Assembly (NCBI RefSeq): GCF_017948485.1 | Contig: NZ_JAFFSX010000029.1 | Span: forward strand, 87,427 to 151,426 | Source of the DNA: Streptomyces sp. GESEQ-35 | GTDB taxonomy: Bacteria; Actinomycetota; Actinomycetes; Streptomycetales; Streptomycetaceae | Direction of reading: 5' to 3' | DNA: 64,000 nucleotides | Part shown: in pieces, positions 35,254 to 43,249 of the stretch | How positions within the stretch are numbered: the stretch's first letter is position 1 | Layout of the letters: every line of letters starts with the position of its first letter | The notes under the pieces: generated by a model | Database searches by the model: none | Told to the model about the DNA's origin: nothing | What the model saw: only the letters and a program-made list of their open reading frames with translations | Program-made: the position numbers and the translations under genes

Positions 35254-36054
35254 TCAGAGGGAGCGGTGCAGCAGGCCGCCCATCGTGATGCGGTCGCCGC
35301 GGAAGCGGATGAACTCCAGGTCGACGGGGCGGCCGTCGGCCAGGTGCGTGAGGCGTTCCAGCATCAGGACGGCCGTGCCGCGCGGGGCTTCGAGTACGGC
35401 GGCGGAGTGGGCGTCCGCGTTCACCGCCTCCAGGGTGATCTCCGCGTGGCCGAGGTGCTGTCCGGTGATCGTCTCCAGCAGGCGGAAGACGTCGGTGTTC
35501 TCCAGGTCGGCGCCGAGCAGGTCGGTGCCGATGTCCAGGGGGATGTACGTGAGGTCCAGGGAGAGGGGGAGGGCATTGAGGCGGCGCAGGCGTTCGATGT
35601 AGAGGACGTCGGTGCCGGGTGGGATGTGCAGGCGTTCGGCCACGGGCGTGGGCGCCGGGGCGGGGCCCATCGTGCGGACCTCGTTGGTGACCCGGCCGTG
35701 TTCGAGGAGGGTTTCCGCGAGGCCCATCAGGCGGTCGAGACCGTGCGGGTATTTCTGGGCGACGACCACTGTGCCGACGCCGGGGAGGCGTTCTACCAGG
35801 CCTTCCGCGCGGAGTAGATCCAGGGCTTGGCGGACCGTGTTGCGGGAGGCCCGGTAGTCGGCGGCGAGGGTGGACTCGTGGGGGAGGGTGCCGTCCGGGA
35901 AGCCGCCGGTGAGGAGCTGGTGGCGGAGGAGGTCGGCGAGTTGGCGGGCCTGGTCCGCGCGCAGCCGACGCCGCGCGCGGTGGGCGGCGACGGTGGTCGC
36001 GCCCTGGCCGGCGTGGTCTCGGATGCGGTCGGAGGGGGGCATGTTTTGAACCAT
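35254..36054 (-). CDS. GntR family regulator with UTRA domain
   Basis: A 266-residue repressor-type regulator, first gene of the operon. The winged helix covers about residues 28-98 (LLTGGFPDGTLPHESTLAADY, then SRNTVRQALDLLRAEGLVERLPGVGTVV). The UTRA ligand domain (HutC subfamily) follows from about 110 to the end (VLYIERLRRLNALPLSLDLTYIP). It likely binds the imported substrate or a product and controls the downstream genes, 31 bases away. The start is the ATG at 36054, since no better ribosome site exists at ATG 36042. TGTTGCG occurs twice (36077-36083 and 36088-36094), one helical turn apart, just upstream: candidate operator. Confidence 0.88.
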   Translation of the reverse strand: MVQNMPPSDRIRDHAGQGATTVAAHRARRRLRADQARQLADLLRHQLLTGGFPDGTLPHESTLAADYRASRNTVRQALDLLRAEGLVERLPGVGTVVVAQKYPHGLDRLMGLAETLLEHGRVTNEVRTMGPAPAPTPVAERLHIPPGTDVLYIERLRRLNALPLSLDLTYIPLDIGTDLLGADLENTDVFRLLETITGQHLGHAEITLEAVNADAHSAAVLEAPRGTAVLMLERLTHLADGRPVDLEFIRFRGDRITMGGLLHRSL

Positions 36055-36076
36055 AGCGATCCGGTAGGGAAAGCTG

Positions 36077-36094
36077 TGTTGCGTGAATGTTGCG
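36077..36094 (-). promoter_or_regulatory. Candidate GntR operator repeats
   Basis: Two TGTTGCG heptamers on the plus strand, 11 bp apart, about 23-40 bases before the regulator start. The location fits autoregulation; the assignment is by position only. Confidence 0.3.
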
Positions 36095-36247
36095 CCACCG
36101 GGGGCTCCGCCGGGTTGGCCGTTGAGCTGGGGTTTCTGGAGGGTTCGGGGGAGATCTGCCACCCGGGCTTGAGGCTTGCCCGGGGTGAGGGCTGGGCGGG
36201 GGTGGGTTGCGCAGCCCGGCGATGGCGGGGTGCCGCCTGCGCCCACC

Positions 36248-36268
36248 CGTGCCGCCCTAGGCGGCACG
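36248..36268. terminator. Short perfect hairpin downstream of the M56 gene
   Basis: CGTGCCGCC and GGCGGCACG pair perfectly (9 bp) around a CTA loop. It is located where transcription of the minus-strand peptidase gene should end. This sequence recurs in Streptomyces genomes. Confidence 0.5.
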
Positions 36269-36346
36269 AATGCCCGCAGCTGTGCGGGGAGGCAGCGCCC
36301 ACCCGCAGCGGCGGCGCCATGCGACTCACCGCGACTGCGACATACC

Positions 36347-36428
36347 TAGGGGCGCGGGGAACTGCGCGACCAGCCCCCACCGGCCCGCAGCCGAACGACG
36401 GCCCCCACCGGCCCGCAGCCGAACGACG
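36347..36428. repeat. Dispersed repeat module with two 28-bp tandem units
   Basis: A GGGGCGCGGGGAACTGCGCG element, very common in Streptomyces intergenic regions, leads into two exact 28-bp tandem copies (36373-36400 and 36401-36428) beginning GCCCCCACCGGCCCGCAGCC. Confidence 0.65.
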
Positions 36429-36433
36429 GCCCC

Positions 36434-37375
36434 CTACGCCAGCGTCGACAACCCCGGGCCGAAGACGATCAGCAGCGGCAGCAATGGCACTAGCGCGGCC
36501 GTGGCCGTCGCAAGTGCCCGGTGCCGGCGGCCGAGCCGTGGCCGCGGTTCGAGCAGACGGTCCACACGCTCGCCCAGCAGGCGATGGCTGGACGCACAGG
36601 AGAGGACGCCGCGGTGTTGGTTGAGCTCGATCAGCGCCAGCGCGGTGGTCAGATGGCCGCACCGGCGGGACGCCGTGTCGTCCGCGGCGAGTTCGACCAG
36701 GCGATGGGTCTGGTCACAGAAGTGGGCGAACAACGGGATGCGGGGGAATCCGGTGGCCAGCGCGGTGGACAGGTGCAGCAGCCAGTCGTGGTGGGCGCGG
36801 GCGTGGTCGCGTTCATGGGTGAGGACGGCGTCGAGCTGGTGGTCCGTGAGGCGGTGCAGGGCGCCGGTGGTGACGACCAGCTGGGGCGGGTTGCCGGGCA
36901 TCCACCAGGCGTCCGGGTACTCGTCCTCCAGGACCAGAAGGGGACCGCGCGCGGCGGCACCCAGCCCGGCCGGCAGTTCCGGGGCGCGTTCACGCAGGTG
37001 CGCTCGGGTCTGGCCGCGACGCCTGCGGGCCTCCACCAGCTCGCGGGCGAGCATCGCCGTCGTCCAGGCGGCACCGCAGGCCAGCAGCAGGGTGAGGGCG
37101 GCAGCCCAGGCCGGGGCCGTGGAGAGGTCGTACGCGGCGGTCACCGACGGCGGCGCCGGGGCGAACACATGGTCGCGGACGGTGTGGAAGACGGCGGCCG
37201 CGCCCAGCACGAGGGCCGTCAGACAGCACAGCAGCACGGTGGCGACCAGGCACTGCCACACCCACAGCCCGACCACGGGTTCCCGCTCCGGCCACAGGGC
37301 CCGGGTCAGCGTACGCGGAACCGGCACGGCGGCCGTGAGGGCGACGACGCTCAGCAGGAGCAGGCAGACAGTCAT
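36434..37375 (-). CDS. M56-family membrane zinc metallopeptidase (BlaR1-like)
   Basis: A 313-residue membrane peptidase. Helices lie at about 1-20, 38-64, 88-112 and the C-terminal 290-310. The zinc motif is HERDH (HExxH) near residue 190, and VELAADD is the downstream third-ligand region. BlaR1/MecR1 relatives cleave a BlaI/MecI repressor, and Streptomyces copies are usually preceded by a BlaI gene. Here none is adjacent: upstream lies a 244-bp gap and the convergent-free fumarylacetoacetase gene. No extracellular sensor domain is present, so the signal is unclear. A 13-bp TGTGCGGTACGGG repeat occurs twice (37420 and 37443) upstream. Confidence 0.85.
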   Translation of the reverse strand: MTVCLLLLSVVALTAAVPVPRTLTRALWPEREPVVGLWVWQCLVATVLLCCLTALVLGAAAVFHTVRDHVFAPAPPSVTAAYDLSTAPAWAAALTLLLACGAAWTTAMLARELVEARRRRGQTRAHLRERAPELPAGLGAAARGPLLVLEDEYPDAWWMPGNPPQLVVTTGALHRLTDHQLDAVLTHERDHARAHHDWLLHLSTALATGFPRIPLFAHFCDQTHRLVELAADDTASRRCGHLTTALALIELNQHRGVLSCASSHRLLGERVDRLLEPRPRLGRRHRALATATAALVPLLPLLIVFGPGLSTLA

Positions 37376-37419
37376 GCCAAGGGCTCCGGATCCTGGTCGG
37401 GAAGGGTGCGGCTACTCGT

Positions 37420-37455
37420 TGTGCGGTACGGGTGGCACTTGCTGTGCGGTACGGG
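37420..37455 (-). promoter_or_regulatory. Direct repeats upstream of the M56 gene
   Basis: TGTGCGGTACGGG is repeated exactly with 23-bp spacing, about two helical turns, 45-80 bases before the peptidase start. It may be a binding site for a separately encoded regulator, or a simple duplication. Confidence 0.25.
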
Positions 37456-37619
37456 GGCGGACGGCGCGACGGGCGCGTCGGGCACGTCGCCCGCCGTAAG
37501 TATGACGGCGATGGCCGCCCGCGTCATGGGCCAACCGTCACCCGACTCCCGCCCGGGTCATGGACGGTCGCCGCCCGATCCCCGGCCGAGTCCGGGACAG
37601 CCGTCACCCGATCCCCGCG

Positions 37620-38840
37620 TCAGCTCCCCGCCACAATCCTCCCGACAACCTCCCCCAGCCCCACCCGAACCCCGTCCGCCCCCGGCGCCCACGCCGACAG
37701 CGTCACCACATCCCCGTCCTCCAGGAACGTCCGCTTGCCGTCGGGGAGTTCGAGGGTGTCGCGGCCGTTCCAGGTCAGTTCCAGGAGGGAGCCGCGTTCG
37801 GACTCCGTGGGGCCGCTGACCGTGCCGGATCCGTACAGGTCGCCGGTGCGCAGGGAGGCGCCGTTGACGGTCATGTGGGCCAGTTGCTGGGCGGCCGTCC
37901 AGTACATGGTGGAGAAGGGGGGCTCGGAGATCACGTGGCCGTTGACGGCGACCGAGATGCGCAGGTCGTAGCCGCCGGGCTCCACGTCGGACGCGGTGTC
38001 GTCCAGATACGGCAGCAACGCGTGCGTGCGCTCCGGCGGCGCCGTCCGTGCCTCCTCCAGCGCTTCCAGCGGTGTGATCCACGCCGACACCGAGGTGGCG
38101 AAGGACTTGCCGAGGAACGGGCCGAGGGGGACGTACTCCCAGGCCTGGATGTCGCGCGCGGACCAGTCGTTGAGGAGGCACAGGCCGAAGACGTGGTCCC
38201 GGAAGTCGCCAAGACCCACCGGTCGGCCCATCCGCGACGGCGCACCCACAACGAAGCCGACCTCCGCCTCGATGTCCAGGCGGACGGACGGGCCGAAGAC
38301 AGGCGCGGGGTCGGCAGGGGACTTGCGCTGGCCGGACGGTCGTACCACGTCCGTGCCCGAGACCACCACCGTGCCGGAGCGGCCGTGGTAGCCGATCGGC
38401 AGATGCTTCCAGTTGGGGGTCAGGGAGTCGGGGGCGTCGGGGCGGAAGATACGGCCGACGTTCCGGGCGTGGTTCTCGGAGGCGTAGAAGTCGACGTAGT
38501 CCGCGACCTCGAAGGGCAGGTGCAGGGTCACGGAGGACAGGGGGTGGAACAGCGGCTCGATGGTCTCGCGGTGGGACGGGACCGTCAGCCATGCCGTGAG
38601 GGCGCGCCGTACGTCCGACCAGGTGGTGCGGCCCGCGGCCAGCAGCGCGTCGAGGGTCGGCCGGGCGAGCAGGGGGGCGTACGGCGAGCCGAGCGCGTGC
38701 GCCGCCGCGCCCGCGTCGAGGACGTGGTCGCCGAGCCGGACACCGACCCTGCGCTCGGCGGTACCGGCGGGGGAGAAGACACCGTACGGAAGGTTGTGCG
38801 GGCCGAAGGGGTCGCCCTCGGGGACATCGAAGGGGGGCAT
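37620..38840 (-). CDS. fahA: Fumarylacetoacetase
   Basis: A 406-residue hydrolase for the last step of tyrosine/homogentisate degradation, giving fumarate and acetoacetate. The N-terminal SH3-like domain includes LPYGVFSP. Active-site residues are visible: catalytic His in IGYHGRSGTVV, metal ligands in YASENHA, EAEVGFVVG and LLNDWSARDIQAWEYVPLGPFLGKSF blocks. The ATG at 38840 is chosen from the family N-terminus (MPPFDVPEGDPFG) and a GAGG site 9 bases upstream; in-frame ATG 38885 is the alternative. No other pathway genes are adjacent. Confidence 0.94.
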   Translation of the reverse strand: MPPFDVPEGDPFGPHNLPYGVFSPAGTAERRVGVRLGDHVLDAGAAAHALGSPYAPLLARPTLDALLAAGRTTWSDVRRALTAWLTVPSHRETIEPLFHPLSSVTLHLPFEVADYVDFYASENHARNVGRIFRPDAPDSLTPNWKHLPIGYHGRSGTVVVSGTDVVRPSGQRKSPADPAPVFGPSVRLDIEAEVGFVVGAPSRMGRPVGLGDFRDHVFGLCLLNDWSARDIQAWEYVPLGPFLGKSFATSVSAWITPLEALEEARTAPPERTHALLPYLDDTASDVEPGGYDLRISVAVNGHVISEPPFSTMYWTAAQQLAHMTVNGASLRTGDLYGSGTVSGPTESERGSLLELTWNGRDTLELPDGKRTFLEDGDVVTLSAWAPGADGVRVGLGEVVGRIVAGS

Positions 38841-39079
38841 GGGTGCTGCCTCGCTCTCGTGCGGTCCGTATGCCGGCTGTGTCATGCGGTCGCGGCACAC
38901 GTTACGGGTGCGTTGCCCGCCGGGGGAGGCGCAGGTCAGCGAGGTCACGAAGTCGTCGAGGAGCCGGCCGGCGTCAAGATCTCAACGAGGCCCGGTTCAC
39001 GGGGTGTTCGGGGCGCCGGGGGCGCATGTGTGCGCGGGAGGCGTCCGGTTCACGTCGAGTCGGTCAGGGATTCTGTCCG

Positions 39080-39085
39080 TATTCT
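39080..39085 (+). promoter_or_regulatory. -10 element for a probable leaderless mRNA
   Basis: TATTCT occupies positions -12 to -7 relative to the ATG at 39092, and no Shine-Dalgarno precedes that ATG. This is the typical geometry of leaderless Streptomyces transcripts. Confidence 0.4.
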
Positions 39086-39091
39086 CTGATC

Positions 39092-39904
39092 ATGGCCGCA
39101 CCCACCGCATATTCACTCATCGCCACTGACCTGGACGGCACGCTGCTCCGGGGCGATGACACGCTCTCCGACCGGTCGCTCGCCGCGATTGCGCAGGTGG
39201 CGGCGTTCGGCGCCCGGCACTTGGTGGTGACGGGGCGGCCGGCCCCGAGAGTGCGGCCGTTGCTCGACATCCTCGGCTGCGGGGGGCTCGCGGTGTGCGG
39301 ACAGGGCGCGCAGGTGTACGACGCCGGCGCGGACCGTCTGCTGTGGTCCGTCACCCTGGACCGGGAGCTGGCCGAGACCGCGCTGGGCAAGATCGAGGCC
39401 GAGGTCGGGCAGGTGTACGCAGCCGTCGACCAGGACGGCGTCGAAGGGCTCACGCTCATCGAACCGGGGTACCTGATGCCGCACCCGACCCTGCCCGCCG
39501 TACGCGTCGGGCGCCGCGACGACCTGTGGTGCGCGCCCATCAGCAAGGTGCTGCTGCGCCATCCCGCCCTGTCCGACGACGAGTTGGCGGCGACGGCGCG
39601 ATCGGTGGTGGGTTCTCTCGCGACGGTCACCATGTCGGGGCCCGGGACCGTCGAACTCCAGCCATGCGGAGTGACCAAGGCGACCGGTCTCGCGCTGGCC
39701 GCCGAGCACCTGGGGCTGGGGCCTCAACAGACCATCGCCTTCGGGGACATGCCCAACGACATTCCCATGTTCGACTGGGCGGCTCGTGGCATTGCCATGG
39801 CAAATGCCCATCCCGAACTCAAGGCGGTGGCCGACGAGGTCACCCTGTCGAACGAGGACGACGGCATTGCCGTCGTCCTCGAACGACTCTTCCCGAAGGG
39901 GTAG
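39092..39904 (+). CDS. Cof-type HAD-superfamily phosphatase
   Basis: A 270-residue cytoplasmic sugar-phosphate/nucleotide phosphatase of the HAD IIB (Cof) class. Motif I DLDGTLL carries the nucleophile Asp13 and Asp15. Motif II is VVTGRP, the C2 cap is in the middle, and motif IV is FGDMPNDIPMF near residue 215, followed by MANAHPELKAVADEVT. The substrate cannot be predicted. Divergent from fumarylacetoacetase with a 251-bp gap in which I see no gene. Probably leaderless. Confidence 0.9.
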   Translation: MAAPTAYSLIATDLDGTLLRGDDTLSDRSLAAIAQVAAFGARHLVVTGRPAPRVRPLLDILGCGGLAVCGQGAQVYDAGADRLLWSVTLDRELAETALGKIEAEVGQVYAAVDQDGVEGLTLIEPGYLMPHPTLPAVRVGRRDDLWCAPISKVLLRHPALSDDELAATARSVVGSLATVTMSGPGTVELQPCGVTKATGLALAAEHLGLGPQQTIAFGDMPNDIPMFDWAARGIAMANAHPELKAVADEVTLSNEDDGIAVVLERLFPKG

Positions 39905-39943
39905 TTCTCCGTACCCGTCGAGGAATCGGCGCGCGTCGGGGAC

Positions 39944-40426
39944 TCAGTACGCGCCGAAGACGTTGTCGATCGAGCCGTACCGCTGGAACGCGTAGTTGCA
40001 GGCGGCGGTGATGTTCGCGACCGGGTCGTACGAGTCGAACGACGTGCCGGCCACGTGGTAGGCCTGGAAGGTCGGGTCGATGACCTGGAGGAGGCCCTTC
40101 GACGGGGTGCCCGCGGCGGCGTTGGAGTCCCAGTTGTTGATGGCGTACTGGTTGCCCGAGGACTCCCGCATGATGTTGCGGTAGATGCCGTCGTAGGACC
40201 CGGGGATGCCGTTCTGCGCCATCACCTGGAGGGACGCCTGGATCCAGCCGTCGAGGGTGTCGGAGTAGCCCAGCGAGGTGGCGGTGGTCACGGTCGGGGT
40301 GGCCGCGGAGGCGCTGGTCGCGCCGACGATCGGCAGCGCGAGCACGGCGACGCCGGTGCCGGCGACGGCGATGGCGCGGGTGACTCGGGCGGTTCTGGTG
40401 CGGCGGTGCTTTCCGGCTGCGGACAT
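39944..40426 (-). CDS. Secreted SLT-like transglycosylase-fold protein
   Basis: A 160-residue secreted cell-wall protein. The signal peptide is basic then hydrophobic and ends around SASA-A (about 42). The domain resembles a small lysozyme-like SLT fold: IYRNIMRESSGNQYAINNWDSNAAAGTPSKGLLQVIDPTFQAYH, with the catalytic-type glutamate in RESSGN. CNYAFQRYGSIDNVFGAY closes it. It likely cleaves peptidoglycan during growth or germination. ATG with a GAGAGGAA site. A c-di-AMP riboswitch lies in its leader, as for rpfA-like genes. Confidence 0.9.
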   Translation of the reverse strand: MSAAGKHRRTRTARVTRAIAVAGTGVAVLALPIVGATSASAATPTVTTATSLGYSDTLDGWIQASLQVMAQNGIPGSYDGIYRNIMRESSGNQYAINNWDSNAAAGTPSKGLLQVIDPTFQAYHVAGTSFDSYDPVANITAACNYAFQRYGSIDNVFGAY

Positions 40427-40875
40427 GGCGAAGTTCCTCTCCGGCGCCTGCGAGGTGAGCTGTCGGGTTCGGGCTGGGAGGTGCCCGGCCACACCCTCAC
40501 GGGCGTGACTTGACCCCAAGCCGTTCCGTCGTGATCTCCGGTCCGGCGGCTTACCTGGGTCCCCCGCTCCTGCCGTGCGGTGAGTTCGTCAACGGGTCGT
40601 TCGGGCGGCGGCAGGATTCGGCGTCCGCCCGACAGGCCGGGAACGTATGCGAGAGCACATGTCCGGAACAAGTACCGGATTCACACATCGCACCTATTGA
40701 CCTTGGTCTGAGGTGAATGCGGCGCTTGATCCTTTGCGGTCGCCAAGCCCAACTGGCCGCAAAGAAAAGGCGGATCCGCTCATATCTGTGTGATTGCCGT
40801 GCGGGCCCGGACGTGAGTCAAGTCACGTCGGTGCGCAAGAATGGCAAATCGGGCAATCGGGCCAAGAGGGTTTAA
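40427..40875. other. 449-bp gap holding a riboswitch leader and promoter
   Basis: Besides the riboswitch there is an AT-richer stretch (about 40640-40800) that should contain the SLT promoter. No ORF with coding character is seen, and no clear terminator for the upstream hydrolase gene. Confidence 0.55.
40440..40630 (-). ncRNA. ydaO/yuaA c-di-AMP riboswitch
   Basis: Read on the minus strand, the leader shows the conserved class features in order: CCGAATCCTGCC, GGCAGGAGCGGGGGACCCA, CTTGGGGTCAAGTCACG, GTGAGGGTGTGG and a 3' part with CCCGAACCCGACAGCTCACC followed by CGCAGGCG. This closely follows the pattern in front of Streptomyces rpfA and other wall-hydrolase genes, where c-di-AMP binding turns expression off. 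It ends about 14 bases before the start codon of the SLT-like gene, next to its ribosome site. Confidence 0.85.
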
Positions 40876-42894
40876 TTAACCGGCCGTTCGCGGGATGCGC
40901 TTCTCCCACGTCCGGTGGAAGAGGACCTGGCCGCCCTCCGTGCAGATCACTTCGTCGGAGGTGATGAAGTCGTCCCCCTCGCAGCTGATCTCCGAGCGGG
41001 TGCGGACCGTGGTGTCCCAGGCCGACTCCGGGCGGTGCAGCCGGATCGACCAGTCCGAGCGGGTACGGGCCGAGAGCGGATCCGTCTCCTCGATCGTGTA
41101 CGTCTCCAGCGCGTCCTCGGTGAACTCGAGGCCGTCGGGGTACACGCGCGTGCCGCCGTACCGCGGGTCGACCTCCAGGCGCCACGAGCCCCGGGCGACA
41201 TCCCGCACCACCAGGCGCTCGGGGCGCGGCTCATCGAGCGTGGCGGGGCTCCATCCACCAGCGGCCACGCCGTGGGTGACCCCCAGCGGCTCGGCCTGCT
41301 CGGGCTCCTCGAAACGGACATTCCGGTCCACTTCCTGCTTCCGTACGGGTAGTTCGAGGGAACTGCCCGCCGGGTCGAGGGTGAAGCCGGCCGCGGAGTC
41401 GGGCTGCGGCCAGATCCACGGCCAGTACGCGGAGGAGACGGCGAGCCGGATGCGATGGCCGGGCGGGAAGGCGTGACCGATGCCGTTCAGCTCGAAGGTC
41501 ACGTCCTCGGTGGCACCCGGCGTCCACGGCACGGCCCGGTCGCGCCCCTGCCGCGCCGACAGGTTCAGCACCCCGCGCGTGACCAGGGTCGACGAGCCGT
41601 CCGGGGCCACGTCGCAGACCCGGGCGATCACCTGGCCGCGCGGGACGTCCGAGGTCAGCCGCAGCGTCACCCGCGGCCGCCCCAGCACCCACGTCGCCTC
41701 GGCCACCGGGAACTCGAAGCACACCGACCGCGCGTCCTCCTCCCGCTGGTCCGGCGGCAGGTCGGCATCGTTGCCGAAGGGGAAGAAACGCCCGGCGTCG
41801 ATCCCGGTGTGCATCGGCGACCGTACGAGAACGGGGGCGCCCTGACAGCCGTACGACACTGTCGTGATGTTGGGGGAGGGCCAGGCGGGCTCGCCGACCC
41901 AGCGGCCGGGCAGGGTGTCGTAGAGCGTGGCCGGGGGGTGGGAGTCGGTGACGTAGGCGCGCAGCAGGGGCTCGGGGAGTCGCCCCTCGCCCTTCAGCCA
42001 GTGGTCCCACCAGCGCAGCGTCTCCTGGAGGAAGCCGATCGCCGGGCCGGGTGGCAGGCCGCGGTCGGGGTACTGGTGCGACCAGGGGCCGATCAGGCCC
42101 CGTACGCGATCGGAGGGAAGGTGCTCGACGAGCCGCAGCACCGTGTCGCGGTACGGGTCGTGCCAGCCGCCCACCGCGAGGACCGCCGCCTTGAGCGCGC
42201 CGTAGTCCTCGCAGACGCTGCTACGGCTCCAGTAGCGGTCCCGGGTCTGGTGGGCGAGCCAGGTGTGGATGAAGGGTTCGACGGCCTCCAGGCGCTCGAC
42301 CCACATGTCGCGCCAGGCCTCGCCGGCGTACCGCGGATCGGGCGGGCGGGAGACGAAGGCGAGCATGGTGGCGGCCCAGGCGTGCATGTCGACCGCGAGG
42401 ACGGAACCTCCCATGTAGTGCACGTCGTTGTCATAGCGATCGTCCGTGGAGCAGACCGTGACGATCGCCTTGAGCGGCTCGGGAGCGAGGGCCGCGATCT
42501 GGAGGGAGTTGAAGCCGCCCCAGGAGATGCCGAACATGCCCACTTTGCCGTCGCACCAGGGCTGCGCCGCCAGCCAGTTGACCACCTCGACCCCGTCGGC
42601 CAGCTCCGTCACCGAGTACTCGTCGCCCGGCACGCCCTCGCTGTTGCCGTGCCCGCGCACGTCGACGTGGACGGAGGCATAGCCGTGGCCCGCGTACCAG
42701 GGGTGGCGCTGGAAGTCGCGCGGGGCCGTCCAGTCGGTCAGGCGGTACGGGAGGTATTCCAGGAGCGCCGGTACGGGCTCGTCGGTCAGCGGGCGCCACA
42801 CGCGCGCGTACAGCAGGGTCCCGTCCGACAGCGGGATGCGGAGGTCGTCGTGGGTCGTCTCGTAGGGGAAGGACGTACGGATGTGCATGCTCAT
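40876..42894 (-). CDS. CocE/NonD-type X-prolyl dipeptidyl-peptidase-like hydrolase
   Basis: A 672-residue serine hydrolase of the S15/CocE group. The alpha/beta-hydrolase core (about 20-330) has the oxyanion/strand region VDVRGHGNSEG and nucleophile motif GISWGG (Ser near 140), with the His later in LIGPWSHQYPD. The C-terminal jelly-roll (PepX_C, about 370-550) has YWPWIWPQP. The final ~120 residues are an extra beta-rich region. There is no signal peptide. Natural substrates are esters, amides or proline peptides. ATG with a GAGG site; an ATG two codons later is also possible. Confidence 0.88.
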   Translation of the reverse strand: MSMHIRTSFPYETTHDDLRIPLSDGTLLYARVWRPLTDEPVPALLEYLPYRLTDWTAPRDFQRHPWYAGHGYASVHVDVRGHGNSEGVPGDEYSVTELADGVEVVNWLAAQPWCDGKVGMFGISWGGFNSLQIAALAPEPLKAIVTVCSTDDRYDNDVHYMGGSVLAVDMHAWAATMLAFVSRPPDPRYAGEAWRDMWVERLEAVEPFIHTWLAHQTRDRYWSRSSVCEDYGALKAAVLAVGGWHDPYRDTVLRLVEHLPSDRVRGLIGPWSHQYPDRGLPPGPAIGFLQETLRWWDHWLKGEGRLPEPLLRAYVTDSHPPATLYDTLPGRWVGEPAWPSPNITTVSYGCQGAPVLVRSPMHTGIDAGRFFPFGNDADLPPDQREEDARSVCFEFPVAEATWVLGRPRVTLRLTSDVPRGQVIARVCDVAPDGSSTLVTRGVLNLSARQGRDRAVPWTPGATEDVTFELNGIGHAFPPGHRIRLAVSSAYWPWIWPQPDSAAGFTLDPAGSSLELPVRKQEVDRNVRFEEPEQAEPLGVTHGVAAGGWSPATLDEPRPERLVVRDVARGSWRLEVDPRYGGTRVYPDGLEFTEDALETYTIEETDPLSARTRSDWSIRLHRPESAWDTTVRTRSEISCEGDDFITSDEVICTEGGQVLFHRTWEKRIPRTAG

Positions 42895-43249
42895 CGCAGT
42901 GACCTCGGTGGACGGGGTGCATGGTGCGGCGCAACCTCCGCGCCGGAGAGTGTGAGCAGGCTTTTCGGCTGGCCGAAGAAGGCGGTGTCGTCCTCGGGAG
43001 GCGGTTGGCTGCCGGGCTCGGCATCGACGGTGGTTCCGGACACGCTCCACTACTTCCGGGTAAGTCGATAGATATCCATTCTTTTCAGATGATCGAAAAC
43101 ATACCGGTCGTGATCCGATACCGCCCGTGCTGCACGGGTGGGCGGCATCGGTGATCGAAAGATGACCGGATACGCTGACACGAGTGATGGCAGCGACCTA
43201 TCGACAAGCCGTGTAACCGCAGTAGACACCAGCAGACAGGAGACCCCTC
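42895..43249. other. 355-bp divergent promoter region
   Basis: Gene-free region between the hydrolase and the polyprenyl synthase. It contains an unusually AT-rich patch (about 43060-43110) and a possible GATACGCT-type -10 near 43170. I could not define promoters with confidence. Confidence 0.45.

Larger units (their letters stand above)
36055..36433. other. 379-bp gap with dispersed Streptomyces repeat sequences
   Basis: No gene is supported. The part near the regulator is its promoter region. The rest contains a short hairpin and repeat modules of a kind widespread in Streptomyces intergenic DNA. Reading frames through it are low-complexity Pro/Arg noise. Confidence 0.6.
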
